Of a stretch of 64,000 bases of DNA, positions 1 to 13,400 are shown in pieces. Below the pieces are notes generated by a model, which saw only the letters and a program-made list of their open reading frames with translations, was not told the origin of the DNA and did not search any database. The DNA lies in contig OZ007580.1 of assembly GCA_963931925.1 (NCBI GenBank), positions 1,406,501-1,470,500 on the forward strand, given 5' to 3'. This DNA comes from Onchidella celtica (Eukaryota; Mollusca; Gastropoda; Systellommatophora; Onchidiidae). The translations under genes and the position numbers were made by a program. Within the stretch, counting starts at the first letter, position 1. The number at the start of each line of letters is the position of its first letter.

Positions 1-3000
1 TTTTTTTTTTTTTTTGGCTATTGTTTTTTTGTTATTTGAATCTGAGCTGAATGGTGCTGCTATTTTTTTGTTTTTATCCCAGTTCGAACATACTCTGGAG
101 ATGAAACAGACTGGCATAACAAAAGTTAGTAGTTTTGTTGGATGCCATGCCATTGTCATAATCTTGGCACCCCCTTTGATTTTGTTGCATTTGTTTACCT
201 TAGTACATTTTTTTGTTGTTTTCTTTTTTTGTCTCGTTTTTAGCTTGGGACTTTGTTTTCTCACCTTGTCATAATTTATATGCTATACAGGCTGTAGACG
301 GCTGTTGAGTTTTATATTAGCCCAGCTAACTTTTCAATGACATTATGTACCCTGAAGACTATTTAGCACACCAGATTACTTGGTAAACAGCGAGATTTAA
401 AAGATATACTGATTTCATCCACTCATTGTGGACAAGTTTTGGAATCATTCCATAAGTAGAAAACCTATCATGATATCACTTGTAGGAAATTTAGGTGAGC
501 AAATTGAACAATGGAGAATCATCCCATGGAAAATCATCCCAAACTTGGGAGAATTTGGTAAAAGGCCGTGATGATAAATCTGTGTATAAACTTTAGAAAA
601 AGACAGAGCAGATTGGGATACATGTGTTTTAAGCCACTCTTCAGGGCTGATAATGATTATTCGAGTCTCTTCTCTTTGGGGGGGGGGGGGGGGGGGGCCT
701 GCTTCTTCCTTATTTTGAACTTTTTTGTCTTGATGAAATTCTATTCGTTTCTGTGTTGATGGTAAAGCTCAGCAATGGAGTTTGATATCCTGAGCAGAAA
801 GTTGACAGTATAGGAAAGGGCAAAACTAACCACAGAGACATCAAACAAAATGTTCTGCGGGCAAAAATGGAATAAAATTTTGTCACCGTTCCCTGAGACT
901 GTAGTAACTCAAAAAATCGAAAACCTGATTTTTATGTTTTCAACTACATTCAAAGCCGCATCGAATCATCTTGGTTCTAGACTCCCAAGCCAAAATATAG
1001 CCCAATAGCAAACTTTCAAAAACTCCATGTAACTTAGATCAGTTGTGCTGAAATAAAACAGTTTTTTAGCTTCTCCTGAGAAATAGCCAAAACCAGTTAC
1101 TACAGCTTTAAGGAACGGTAATGATTTATTGTTTCTGGCTTGTTGTTTTTTCATACTTTTTTATGATGACTCTTGTCTGAGTCAGGATAACGTTCTGGCA
1201 GTTTGGAAAACCCCTCACAGAAAAATTTTTTTTTTACTGTAGACATTCTGCGACCTGTGCACTGCGGTGGAAACTATAATAGGAATATTCCATTCAATAT
1301 CTCTATGATGAGAAAAAAAAAATCTAAAGGGTTTTGCCAGAAATATTGACAGCCAAAATGTCAGTGTCCTAGACAAAGGGAAATAAGAAAGTTTCTAGAA
1401 TTAATCCTGACTGAAACAGAATTTCCTCCTTTCCATTGACTTGATTCATTGACCAGCTTTACATATGTAAATTTAACCTACATGTTCTCCCGTTTGTCTT
1501 GGTATTTCATTTCTAGCATGCGGATTATGTTTGAAAATGTCCATGACTCTTTTTGTTATGGCCAATGTATTGTGCTATGCTACATGGTGAAACTTCTTTG
1601 TTTCTGGTGGATCTTTGGATCTCCGCCTAAATTTGTCAGTTCTTCTGTCCTTGATTTTTGTTGTTGCTTTGTATGTCGTCTTGTGGCTGTTGGTGTGGAG
1701 TCCTCAGTAATGGGCACCAGAGATTAGTCATGGTGGGGCTGGAGGAAAAGAAAAGAATATTTAGTTGATTAGTTGTAAGGGCAGCTGCTGGCAAGGTCCA
1801 ACAATAACTGGTCCCCATTTTTCTTGCCGGTTATGTCCCATTTTTTGTTTTTTGCTACATATACCTCCAAATTTGTTGTCACATAGTGTGGAAAGGCATT
1901 TTTGAATCTTTTTGCATTTTTACAAAATATTAGTCAGCAGTATTTTTGCTGGATACTAGGGGGGAAGAGCACATTATTTTGTTAAAATAATTGGCAAAAT
2001 GTTTTGTTAACAAAGATTATAAAGAATTGTTAAATCTAATTATAAAGAAAATAAAGAAAATAATGTTGAATCTGTGTCCATGAAGATAAACAGTCCAGTT
2101 TGGCTGTTGTGAATATTTATATTTACATGAACATTTCTCACCAGTGTTGACTCTGGGTTAAGAGGGTATGTATCTGAAGGGGAATCTAAATTGAAAACAT
2201 TGAGGGAAAACTGGCATGTGCTAAAGTGTTTAGTCCACACAACACCCAGCACTGACTCTCCTCATAAAGCCAACACTTGCTGTTCTGTCACCCAATGTCT
2301 TGTGCCTGTAGATGGATGCCCATAGGTGTAGTATGTCATTATGCAATCACATTTGTAGTATTATACACTGCTTGGCTTGGATGTTTTCTTGTATTGTACT
2401 TGAAGTTCAATGTCTGTAGATTTGATATACTTGTACTCTTTCAGTGGCGGTTACTGTTTTCACTCAGTGATGCAACAAAATTGATTGAATATAACTGAAC
2501 ACTTTTAGACGTTATAACTCTATAAACTGGTGGTTAATGACTGTCCCTGTGATATAATTACAAGTAGTGTAATCAGTTTCTGAAAGTTTTCCACTGACGT
2601 CCAGTCCCCTGGGATATTTGGGCATTTGTAGGCTGGAATCCCTGCCAAGCACATTCTTCACACTATTCTTGTAATCTTTTGTTTTTTGTTTTTTTCATGT
2701 TAGCACTATTGTCTGCTATTGCAGCATGGATGAGCTTTACTATAAGTACTGTAAACCTGATCTTTTGAAGATTAACGATTGAATTTGAGACAGACGTTGC
2801 TTTGTTTGTGTTGCCAAGTGTTGGAGGAAAGTTTTCAGAATGTTAAAAGTTTTTGAAACATCTTGAAGAATAGGCAGATACCATCAGATACCACAGAGAA
2901 ACAAGAAGAGAACATAAGATTTGTTTCTTTACACACTTCCAGATTTTTGAAAGTTCAGCAAGTCAGTATTCTATAACAATTTGTCTTTAAAAGCGCCGCA

Positions 3001-3575
3001 TTCAGAACTATTATGTACAATTTTTGGTCAAAACTACAGAAAAGACATGTTGTTGCGGTAATTTTGTTCAGTGCCTCATTGACTGAAATCTTGCATGTTT
3101 TGTTATTTTCCTTCAGGATTTACTTGTCTTTCAGAATTTATGGTAATATTTCCCAATTACTCGTTACCAACAAAATCCTTTGCAAAAGACAACTGTTTTT
3201 TTTCGTTGTTGTTTTTTTAACACATTTCATCTCTGTATTATTGTGTACTGTTTCCCTTTTCATGTTCTATGCTGTCGTTGTTTATCAAAACTGGAGTATT
3301 TACAACTTCCACAGCAAATTTTCACTGTCATTGAAATAAGATATGGGACCTGGGGAACTTGATTGCAATAGTTTTATGATATATTTATCTTCATGTGCAG
3401 ACACTGAAGGAGAATTCTTACAGAAGTGATAAATGTAATCAGATAAAGTGAAAACTGAATGCTACAATAGATATACAAATTTGTATTAAATTTTATTAAA
3501 CTGTTCATAAATTTCTGATCACAATTCTTAACAAAATTTCCTAATGACAATTGTGATGTGAATTTCTCCCTCCAG
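1..3575 (+). other. Intron of the PIX gene (upstream part in window)
   Basis: This is T- and G-rich non-coding sequence ending in a pyrimidine-rich splice acceptor (ttctccctccag) at 3575. I found no exon with matching phase in it. It holds a 20-base G run at 678-697 and several T runs. The exons for the SH3, DH and PH domains of the PIX protein must lie upstream, outside the window. Confidence 0.6.
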
Positions 3576-3668
3576 ATGATCCCAAGGTGTACAACGAAGA
3601 TGCCTTCATCCTGCAGGTCATAGAAGCTTACTGTAACAGTGTCAAAACTCGGCATACAGTCAACTCGT
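3576..3668 (+). CDS. ARHGEF7-like: PIX (ARHGEF7/6-like) exon encoding the GIT-binding helix
   Basis: This 93-nt internal exon reads DDPKVYNEDAF then ILQVIEAYCNSVKTRHTVNS. That closely matches the vertebrate beta-PIX segment containing VIEAYCTSAKTRQTLNS, the amphipathic helix by which PIX binds GIT1/GIT2. PIX proteins are Rac/Cdc42 exchange factors that, with GIT Arf-GAPs, form scaffolds at focal adhesions, centrosomes and synapses. The acceptor is tccag at 3571-3575 and the donor is gtaagt at 3669. The exon begins with two bases completing a codon and ends with one base (T). That phase is matched by the exon at 27693 and by three candidate alternative exons inside the following 24-kb intron. 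The catalytic DH-PH region lies upstream of the window. Identity rests on recalled family sequence and on four collinear exons in matching phase. Confidence 0.9.
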
Positions 3669-5609
3669 GTAAGTACAACCTTTTCTCCTGTCTCCTTCAT
3701 TGACTTTGAATTTGATTTGTGTATGAATTAATTATTTATTTTTTACATGAGATGAATGTGTAAGTGTTTTGTTTTGTTTTTTTCTGCAAATCCATTTTTT
3801 AAAAACCCATTTATGTACTTCCATAGAAGGACTAAATGTGTGAAACGCACATTTTTCTTATACCAGTTGGTCCCACAAGCATCTGTACAATACAGATTTC
3901 TCGGAAGCTAGTTTTTTCTTTTAAATTATTTTGAAGACATTAAATAATGCCAATGTATTACATTCCCTGTCAGCTTTGGAAAAGCCTACAACCAAAAACT
4001 ATATAGATGAATGATTTTATGATCTGTTGCTAATAAACACTTTTTATAATGTACTTCAATTACAAAAACAAAAGGTCTTTTGTAACATAAAATTATGTCT
4101 TTAACTTTCATCTCATTTAAGAAATTAGTGCAGTAGATTTTTGTTCAGTAACTGATAACTATCTGCTGCGTCAGCTTGTGAAACAATGTACATAATTTAG
4201 GCCATCAAGTTTTTCACCATTTTGTGTTTGATTGGCTGGTTGTTTTGTTATTGTTTTTCTTGTCTGGTTGTTGTTGTTGCTGTTGTTTTTCCCCCCAAGG
4301 TCATGATGAAGTAAACAAAATCAAAAGAATGAAATACAACATCTTTAGCAGGACAAAATAAAAGTTTTATTTATCTTGTTGTATTTATTTATAATTTATG
4401 TTCAACATGACAGTCAAGCAAGTTGCAAGTGTTTGAGATTAGCAGATACCTAACATATGAAATGAAAATCAAAACCTTAACATCATCACTGTATTTTGAA
4501 TGACCAGGTTGGATTACTTCAGGAACATATTAGTTCTTTACTCCAATCTGATACAAAAATCATTGGGAACATTTAAAAAAACAACAAAATAACCAGTGTG
4601 ACTTAAGAAGGATGATTGAAGCTGTTGTAAATACGGCAATATTGAAACAGATGTCAATAATCTGGAGTCTTTCTCCTATTGTGTAATTAGATGTTTGTCA
4701 TATGGTGATACCATTTCAGTGTGGATGTTTCATGACTACCCTTTTGTTTCTGGTTGGCTTTAGTGCAGCTTTTTTGGCTGTTCTTTATTGTTTCGTGGGG
4801 TTATTTTCAAGTTTTACATTTTTTTAAAAATATTTTTGTCATTAATTTTTTTTTTCCACTTTCTGCATGAATTCGGGCCCCTCAAAGTAGAATATTAAAG
4901 ATAGTTTATTGGACTCCTCAGAATTGCCGCCTGTTTTCATATAGGACATGTTTTTGCACTCTATTTCTGCCATTGTCTAACAATACTGACCATACAACTT
5001 GCAAAATTAAGACTGATACTTATAAATACTTCAAGGAGTATGTAGAGTTCAATATATGCAGGTATTCAAAGATAGGTTTCTTGATTTGCAAGCAGATGAT
5101 TATAAATGCTAGGTGATAGGCTGCAAAACAAACATTTCTATTTCACAATCCCCAGATGGCATTAAATATTGACTAAGGCAAAAAAATACAAAAGCAAATG
5201 AAGTGTGTAAGTCTTCAGTCAAAAAGAAAATGATAAAGTAGAAGCCATCACTTCTATCTTGTACACTTTCTTTCAAAGGTTTACACCACTGCTTTATATT
5301 TGTTATCATAAATTCTGTCACCTTCTCTGAATTCTCAGTGACTTGGTGTACTGCACCAGGCCTTCATTTCTCCATTAATTTTTGTCACATTTTGCAAAAT
5401 TTCACCATGCTTTTACATAAAAATTAGCCCTATGTGCCATCCTGAAGTTGTATGGATTTCCTTCATCCACCCTTCCCCCAATCCACACAAACTGGTTCTT
5501 GGTTGTTGTTTTTTTAAACTTTAATAGTGTTTAGGTTGATTTATTTATGTGGTGTTTTTTCCATAAGATAATCAAACTAGACAGTCGTCATTTCTTCCTT
5601 TCTTTCTCC

Positions 5610-5679
<70 letters not shown>

Positions 5680-5860
5680 CATTCGATGTGTAACTTGTCA
5701 TGATTAATTGTGTTTTATTGTGTTAGTGTTTTATTTTCTGTATGTTTTTGCAATACTTGAATGAAATGTTTCATGTAATAGTCAGATAATTGTTGGTAGG
5801 TTTAGATTTATGAAGAAAAAGAAGGAGACCCGGAAACAGACGTTATGTTTGTTATTTTAG
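3669..5860 (+). other. PIX intron, first part
   Basis: AT-rich intronic sequence with no coding signal that I can support. It contains a CTTT microsatellite near its end and many T runs on the + strand. Confidence 0.6.
5608..5680 (+). repeat. (CTTT)n microsatellite
   Basis: About 17 uninterrupted CTTT units, preceded by slightly impure copies. Simple repeat within the PIX intron. Confidence 0.95.
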
Positions 5861-5902
5861 GCCGAATAGAGGTTGCCAAAAAGAAGCCAAATGATGGTAA
5901 AG
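5861..5902 (+). CDS. Candidate 42-nt cassette exon of the PIX gene
   Basis: The stretch is flanked by a pyrimidine-rich acceptor (gttattttag, ending 5860) and a donor (gtagga at 5903). It starts with two bases and ends with one, so its phase is identical on both sides. It can be inserted between exon 3576-3668 and exon 27693-27765 without shifting the frame. The inserted residues would read C-RIEVAKKKPNDGK, a basic segment between the GIT-binding helix and the coiled coil. Vertebrate PIX genes also use alternative exons in this linker, though I see no sequence match to a named one. It is inferred from splice signals and phase only, and a chance match is possible for so short a segment. Confidence 0.4.
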
Positions 5903-8900
5903 GTAGGAACCAAAAAAGAATTGCATTTGTTGTTTTTGGCTGCATGATTTAGATAATTGTCAGATACCTGGCCATGACTTCATTGAGTTGCCTAATAATC
6001 AGTTGATTTTTTAGTTTCGTTGTGCCAAAGTTGCCTAGCCTTATATTGTTGTAGTTGTGCTCTAGTTGCATCGTGACTCTGTTGGAAATGAAATGAGATA
6101 TTTATGTAGGACGTTCTTTGGTTTTTGAAAGCACTAATCCTAATTTGTGGTTCTGAAGAACATAAATAGTTCCGAGAATGACATGGAAACAACAGAAAAT
6201 GTTCCAGGTGTTGCCTGTTGTTGATACCCCTCGTTGTCCAGTCTTGAATTAACAATCAGTCTGGTTTCTTTAATACCTTTTCTGGGTTTTTTTTCTGTTC
6301 AGCTTTTGGCAACTAATTATGCCTGCTCAGACATCAAACGCATGCTTGCATTGCAGTGTTGTGAAAACTAAATATTTTGCCTGAAAGATTCGACCTATCT
6401 TTTTAAACATAATCGTGGCTTTTACTGAACTGCTGTCTCGAGAATGTGTACTACACAACATGAGAAATTTAAATCTATCCAAAGGAGCCCCTGTTTTGGT
6501 TGAGACATATGAAGGGAAAAAGCAAATATATCTGTATCATTTGCCAAGATTTTATGTGAAAGTGAACATGAGAGCCGAGTTTGCAATTTCCACAATTGAT
6601 CCCGACAGGTCTGACTCACACTCTGCAACATTTTAGCACACTTTGCAGGGAATAATGAAGATATGTGGGTGTTTTGCTCGCATCAATCCACCTATATATA
6701 TACACATCTACATTTCCCATAGATGGTGTCTTCTCACAGGAGGGGAAATTGTGCATTATTGTAATATTAGATATTCCAGGGACATCGCCGAATTTCTTTC
6801 ACCAATTTCACAGAACATTGAAGTTCCATTGATATGCTGATGAATGTGTTTGTCCTCCGTGTGAACGATTTGAATGACTTTGCTCAGTCTTTACCACAGT
6901 CAGCACAAACTTCTGTATAGCCTAAAGTTCCGTTGCTCAATGGGAATTGATGAATGAAGCCAGATTCACGCGTGTCCGTCCCCCCTCCACCCCCCTCCCC
7001 TAGTGTTTGACTATGTCTCCTCCTGACACTTCTGTTCTCTCTTGCCTCATTGCTTTTCTGTAGTTTTTTTGGTCATCTGCAATGTCCTGGGATAGATTTC
7101 TTTTCAAAGGCTACATCTTGGAGTAAAAGCATTCTGGTTCTTGTAAACAAGATTGGGATGCTACAGTTGCTGATACATTTACATAAAATAATATACTGTA
7201 GAGCACGATAGCACCAGGGCCTGCCTCAAAACTGCTGAAGAGAACGAAAGAAGAAATAAAGCTCACTAGAAAATTATACTTCAACTCATGGTTTAAGGGC
7301 CACAAATGTTCTTATCCCGAGTGGAGGCCAGACTTGTCAAGACAACAGGAGAGATCACCAAAGGCCCCCGACTCCATCAACGCCTGTCACTTGCATTAGA
7401 AAGACAATACAGCAATTAGTCTCCTACCCTGTTTGACCTAAGCTTTTTGCAGGTGTCGTCCATTCCCAAAATTTTACATATTCCAAACTCTTCGTTTTCA
7501 GTTCCGTCCCCGATTATCATTTTACCTTTTCCTCATAGCAAGATAGTGTACGTGTATGTACTGTGCCAATTTTTCTTTCTTTTTAACGGTCCATCATTAT
7601 CATTTTACTTAGTTGATGTTTATTCAATGATTGTATATGCCTGTTATTAATAAATTTTATAAATAATTAAAAGAACAAAAAAACATAAGATTGTAATCTG
7701 TAGCAATAAAAGCAAGTTGCAAATCTGAGACTGACAATATTTAGAGACAATTGCAAAACGTAGAAACTTGGGGTTTTCATATAAATTCCTGAAACTAATG
7801 TTTATGGTGGTCAAACTGTGGATAGGAGTTCATATCATGCTCAGGGTGGACAATTGTTGAAGTCGAACCCCAACTTTTCCACATGTTTATCTTTTCCTGT
7901 CATTGCCATGGTTGGGTAGTTTGGCAGCAGTACAGAGCTCTATGGGCGGCACTTAAACCATTGAAGCATGAACTGATCATGGTGCATGAAACAACGCACT
8001 TGAAGATTCCATGGAGTATTTGTAAACCCGAGCCTTGGCTTCTGTTTTAGCATGGTAGAAATCATGAAATCTCTTTAGAGGCGCAGTAAATCATTCACTA
8101 TCTGTGGCAGTGTAACAATAGAATGCAGATGTTTCCGCTGGCAAAGTTGAGGTGGACAGTTTGCAAATATATCATCACTACCATAATATGTGTATTTTAT
8201 GTTCACTTATGTGAAACCGTATAATTTCCGTTGAATTCAACAGCACTGGCACCATAGGCATAGAAAGAAAAATTGGTGTCTGTGTACCATGGACTAAACC
8301 TGGTTTGTCTGATGTCATTCAGATTAACAGAACGAACACCAATGAAGTACAATATTATCAACATCTTTGGATGTGAGGTTTTGAATTCGGGATGGCTTAG
8401 GCAGAAATCATTCTTCTAAAATCCAAGAAGTATTAACTGAGATGACAGAACTTGCAATCTTTTACTCAATTTAGGTAGATCTTTGGAAAATGGAATAAAT
8501 TAATAAATATTCTTGTAATTTTTTTTCTTACATGTTTTTCTTTTTCACGTTGAGTGATGTTATCATAATGCTGTCCCCTTGTTTGGTTCTTTGCAGGTGA
8601 TTTCATTTTAAGTAAAACATCCGAAAAAAAGTGTCCTGCAGACACTTGGGAGTGAATAAATCATATAAAGAAAAGTAGATGGGGTGAAAAATCATGTATA
8701 TGAAATCATTTTTTTTTAAAAAGTAAACAACACAATCAGGATTTGTGTATCAACATGTTCGCTCTTGACTGAATCAGAATATGATAAGAGTTGAGTGGCG
8801 GGTCAAGTTTGAGGTCAAAAAAAGTTTGTAGGTTAGCTGATAAGAAAATGTCTGCTTATCTATGGCAGCAATGAATGTTTTTTTTTATTTGGCAGACTCA

Positions 8901-9566
8901 AAGGAAAAGATCTTATGAATTTCGTTTTAACACAGCATTGCATAGAATGAAATGTGCTCTATCTGGGTTGAAATTGTGTATAACTAATAGTTTTCCCTTG
9001 GTCATCACAAATGGAATTGAACAGAGAATTAAAGCGGGGCACATTGCGAAATATTTTATCAAAATGCATTTTGTTTTGTAGATTGAATCCTTTCACTTAG
9101 TTCAGTAAGGGTTTTCAGACAAACACTGCTTCAATAGTTCAGCATTCTTTGGCTTTTTTACATTTTATGGTGACATGTTGAGCATTTTACCATTCCCCTC
9201 GAAGCTTCCAGTAGTCCCCAAATTTTGATTGTGTCAGCCTCCAGAATTGTTGTCATATTCCTAGCCTAGAGCGATTGTGAAGCATCGATTTTGATGTTTT
9301 GATTGTAATTTTTGTCTCCATCTTAATTTTTCCTAAGTTGTTTTCTGGTCTTGCCGTGCCAGACAGTCATTTCAGAATGATAACGAAGGGGAAGAAATCA
9401 CCAAACTTATACATGTAAATTTGTCTACGTTGTTGGGTATTGGGGAACCTGATACAATGTGGCAGTCTGTGTGTTTGTTTTCTTAGTCTTAGGTCTTGAA
9501 ACATCAAGATTTTATAACTTTTGCCATTGCACACACAGATGAAGAGTTGTCTGACTTCATTGATTA
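5903..9566 (+). other. PIX intron
   Basis: Mostly AT-rich, with no clear gene. A short GC-richer patch near 7,315-7,420, followed by AATAAA at 7649-7654, could be a further terminal exon but its acceptor is weak (see findings). Nothing else recognisable between 7.7 and 9.5 kb. Confidence 0.5.
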
Positions 9567-9571
9567 GTGAA

Positions 9572-10471
9572 GGTGAAGCATCTCGATAGACACTCAGTTT
9601 TAACACATGTACAGCATGGTTTTAGAAAATACAGGTCGTGTGAGTCCCAGCTGATCACAACTTGCAACGATTTCGTTAATAACTTGAATAATACCAGACA
9701 GACGGACACCATTTTACTAGATTTCAGTAAGGCCTTCGATAAAGTGCACCATGCCAGTCTTTTGACTAAACTAAACCATTATGGAGTTAGAAACAGTACT
9801 TTGAAGTGGATTAAGTCTTTTTTAGAAAACAGAACACAAATAGTAGTCGTTGACGGAAAGTCATCCAATCCTGCACCTGTTCTCTCGGGAGTACCTCAGG
9901 GTACTGTAATGGGCCCCTTGCTATTTTTAGTTTATATTAACGATATGCCAAGTAAGATCTCTCCAGGCACTAAATTACGACTGTTTGCCGATGATAGCCT
10001 CCTGAACAATAAATTCAAAAGAAGATACGGAAATTTTACAGAAAGATTTGGACAGCCTACAAGAATGGGAGAGGGACTGGCGTATGGAATTCCACCCCAA
10101 TAAATGCCAAGTCCTGAGAATTTCAAATAAACATCACAACATCACCTCAGACTACTTTATACATGGCGAGAAATTGAGTGAAACAGATGAGGCTAAATAT
10201 TTAGGAGTTACATTGGACAGAAAACTTACATGGAACCAACATATTAATAGCACATGTAACAAAGCAAACGGTATACTAGCATTTCTGAAAAGGAACATCT
10301 CTAACTGTGATAGGAAAGTAAAAGAAAAATGCTATAACACCTTCGTGAGGCCCTCCCTAGAGTATGGCTGCAGTGTCTGGGACCCCCACTGTCGAATAAA
10401 TATAGAACAACTGGAAAGGGTCCAGAGGAGAGCTGCTCGCTTTGTGACAAATGAGTATGCTAGAAGTAGTA
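9572..10471 (+). pseudogene. 5'-truncated LINE reverse transcriptase, first half (outer element)
   Basis: This is the reverse transcriptase of a non-LTR retrotransposon of the jockey/CR1/L2 type, starting abruptly in the fingers region (QHGFRKYRSCESQL). It retains the motifs LDFSKAFDKV, GVPQGTVMGPLLFLVYINDMP and the catalytic LFADD. After FADDSLL the frame shifts near 10,036-10,045, where a short deletion moves it from the first frame to the one that continues LDSLQEWERDW. It then runs through the thumb region (EFHPNKCQVLRIS, KYLGVTLDRKLTW, RPSLEYGCSVWDP, QRRAARFVTNEYARSS). It is cut at 10471 by an inserted second LINE and resumes at 13837. The endonuclease domain and ORF1 are absent. The copy is dead, being 5'-truncated, frameshifted and interrupted. 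Confidence 0.9.
10460..10471 (+). repeat. Target-site duplication, left copy (CTAGAAGTAGTA)
   Basis: The 12-bp sequence CTAGAAGTAGTA is repeated exactly at 13825-13836 and flanks the inserted minus-strand LINE. Removing one copy together with the insert rejoins the outer LINE reading frame exactly (…ARSS then SVNKMMRDLEW). Confidence 0.9.
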
Positions 10472-13400
10472 TATGGCCTTTAGCGTCTTTACAGACGGTC
10501 TTAGCAGCTAGAATATTCACTTTCACTTTGACTGACAGCTTCTCTCGTGGCTTATTCTACCAATGTTTGACCCGAGAGTGCGATGGCAGTGATTGCAGGT
10601 CAGTCTTTTGGGTTCACTTTGGCGAGTGTTTTCATTCCGCCTCTGTCGTTTTGTCAGGTATGTTTCTTTTGCCTTGAAGTCTATTGCGAGCGTGCCACTG
10701 CGCAATTTTTGTCTCCATCTGCTTCGATCATTTGCAAGGTTCTCCCATTCATTGGGGTCGATGTTGAATGCTTTCATCGTGACCTTGCAAGTGTCTTTGA
10801 ATCGCAGATGTGGCCTACCTCTGGGTCGGTTGCCAGTAGCAAGTTCCCCGTAGAGAATTTGTCTGGGGATGCGATCATTTTCCATACGGTGGAGATGTCC
10901 AAGCCACCGCAGTCTTTTTTTGCCTAGGAGAGCCTGAGTTGATGGAATGTTGGCTCGGCTCAGAACTTCGATATTTGAGATCCTGTCTTGCCACTTGATC
11001 TTGAGAATTTTGCGTAGGCAGCGCAGGTGGAAGGAGTTGAGGGATCTTTCATTTTTGGAGTAGGTGGTCCATGTCTCTGAGCCATACAGCAGGGTGCTTA
11101 GGACGCAAGTTTGGTACACGAGTACCTTTGTTTTGATGGTCAGCTTGCTATTGTTCCACACCCTTTTTGAGAGTTTGCCAAAAGCTGTGGCCGCCTTTCC
11201 TATTCTGGCATTTATTTCAGTTGTTATGTCTGTGCTACCACTGATGGTTGAGCCTAGGTAGCAGAATTTTCCCACTTGCTCCAGAGGAGAGCCATTCAGC
11301 ATGATTGGGTTGGGGTTTCTCAAGCCTTGTGTCAAAACTACAGTTTTTGAGACACTGATCTTTAGCATGAATTTGTCACAGGCTTTGGCAAGGCTATTGA
11401 TGAGAGCCTGGAGCGTGGTTTCATCGTGGGCCACGATTGCAGCATCATCTGCGAAGAGGAGCTCTTGTAACATAATATGCTCTGTACGAGATTTTGCTTT
11501 TAGTCTGGCAACATTAAAAATGGAGCCGTCCACTCTGGTGTTAATAAGTACTCCATCTGAACATTGACCAAAGGCATTCTTGAGTAGGGCTGCAAAATAT
11601 ATACCAAATAAGGTAGGAGCAAGAACACATCCCTGCTTCACACCGCTGTTTACAGCAAATGAATTGGATGTGCAGCCCTCAAAGTTGACACATGCCCTCA
11701 TGTCAGTGTGGAAGGATGCAATAAGTTTTAGCAATGTTGGTGGACAGCCTATGGATTTAAGGACTGCATACAGGCCAGATCGGCTTACGGTGTCGAAAGC
11801 CTTTGTTAGGTCCACAAAGCATGTTATAAGCGGCCTGTTTTGTTCTTTACATTTTTCTTGGATTTGCCGAAGTGCAAATATCATGTCAATAGTTGATCGT
11901 TTGCTTCGAAAGCCACATTGTGTTTCTGGTAAGACTTTTTCCGCCAGTTGTTGAAGGCGGCAGAGGATGACGCGAGCAAAAGCCTTTCCAGTAATGCTGA
12001 GGAGGGATATGCCTCGATAGTTGTTGCAGTCGCCTTTGTCTCCTTTGTTCTTGTAAAGTGTGACAATTTTGGCGTCTCTCATATCATGTGGTATCACGCC
12101 TTCTTTCCAACACTGCAGTAACAGATTATACAGGTGTGGTAATAATGGGCCTTTTAGGTCTTTTAATACCTCTGCAGGAATGTTGTCACTTCCTGTGGCT
12201 TTTCCAGCAGACAGGTGGTCGATTGCATTGGAAAGCTCGACTAAGGAAGGTTCAGCGTCAAGTTCGGCCATTATTGGCAGTTTTTGGAGGTGTTCCTCAA
12301 AATCTGGTGGAATATTTTTCTCAGTTGAATACAACAGAGAGTAATGCTCTACCCACCTATTCAGTTGTTCATTTTTATCTGTGATGGGTTCACCATTTAC
12401 AGACTTAAGTGGGGCGCTTTTGGTGATGATTGGCCCAAGAGCTACTTTCATCTGACTAAAGGCGGTTTTCATATCTCCCTTTTCATTTGCCTCTTGTATG
12501 CTGTTACACAAGTCTGTCCAGTATTTGTTGGCGCAACGTCTTACCTCCAGCTGAAGTTTAGCTTTTGCATTTTTCAAACAAGTTTTTGTACTCTGATTGC
12601 AATTTTTGTTATACTCATTGAAAGCAGATTTCTTTTGCTCAATGAGAGGTAGGAGAATTTCGCTGTTCTGGGCTACCCAGTCGTTGTTTGAAACTTTATG
12701 CTGTCCAAAAGACTTGATGGCACAGTCATGAATTTTTGAACTGAGAGTGTTCCATGTTTCATCTACCGAGTCACATTGGGTGACATTATCCATGCTTTCA
12801 GCAAATAACTTTTCAAATGACTTTCTATTTGATTCATCTCTGATTGCTGTTACATTGATCTTAGGGATTGAAGGGGCTTTTGATCTGTATATTTTCTTGG
12901 CCGAAATTTTGATTTTGCTGACTACCAGTGCATGGTCGGTGTCACAGTCAGCACTGTGGAGGGAACGAGTTATTTTTATACAGCCCAAACTCTTCCTCCT
13001 TGAGAGAATAAGATCTAATTGATGCCAATGGCCAGACCTGGGATGGCGCCATGATGTTCTTTGGCATCTCTTAAGGTCAAAGTACGTGTTTGTAACACAT
13101 AATGAGTTTACGGAGCATAGCTCCAGAAGGCGCTGCCCGTTTTCGTTGATGTTGCCAATGCCGAAGTGCCCAATGCACTTTGGCCATGCGGAGTGATCTG
13201 CTCCCACTCGAGCGTTAAAGTCACCCAGAATTAGCAGGCCTTCGGTGAGAGGGATGTTGTGGAGAGTCCTCTGCAATGCCTCGTAGAAAATGTCTTTGGT
13301 TTCGTCAGAGGAGGTAAGTGTTGGGGCATAGACACAGATAATGTTGGTAAAACCAGACCGGGTGTTCAGTCTGAGTGTCATGATGCGTTCTGACACTCCA

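Noticed and set aside
6415..6636. A 73-codon plus-strand frame that looked weakly coding
   Set aside because: It is also open on the opposite strand over the same stretch, lacks splice signals in the right phase and matches nothing known to me.
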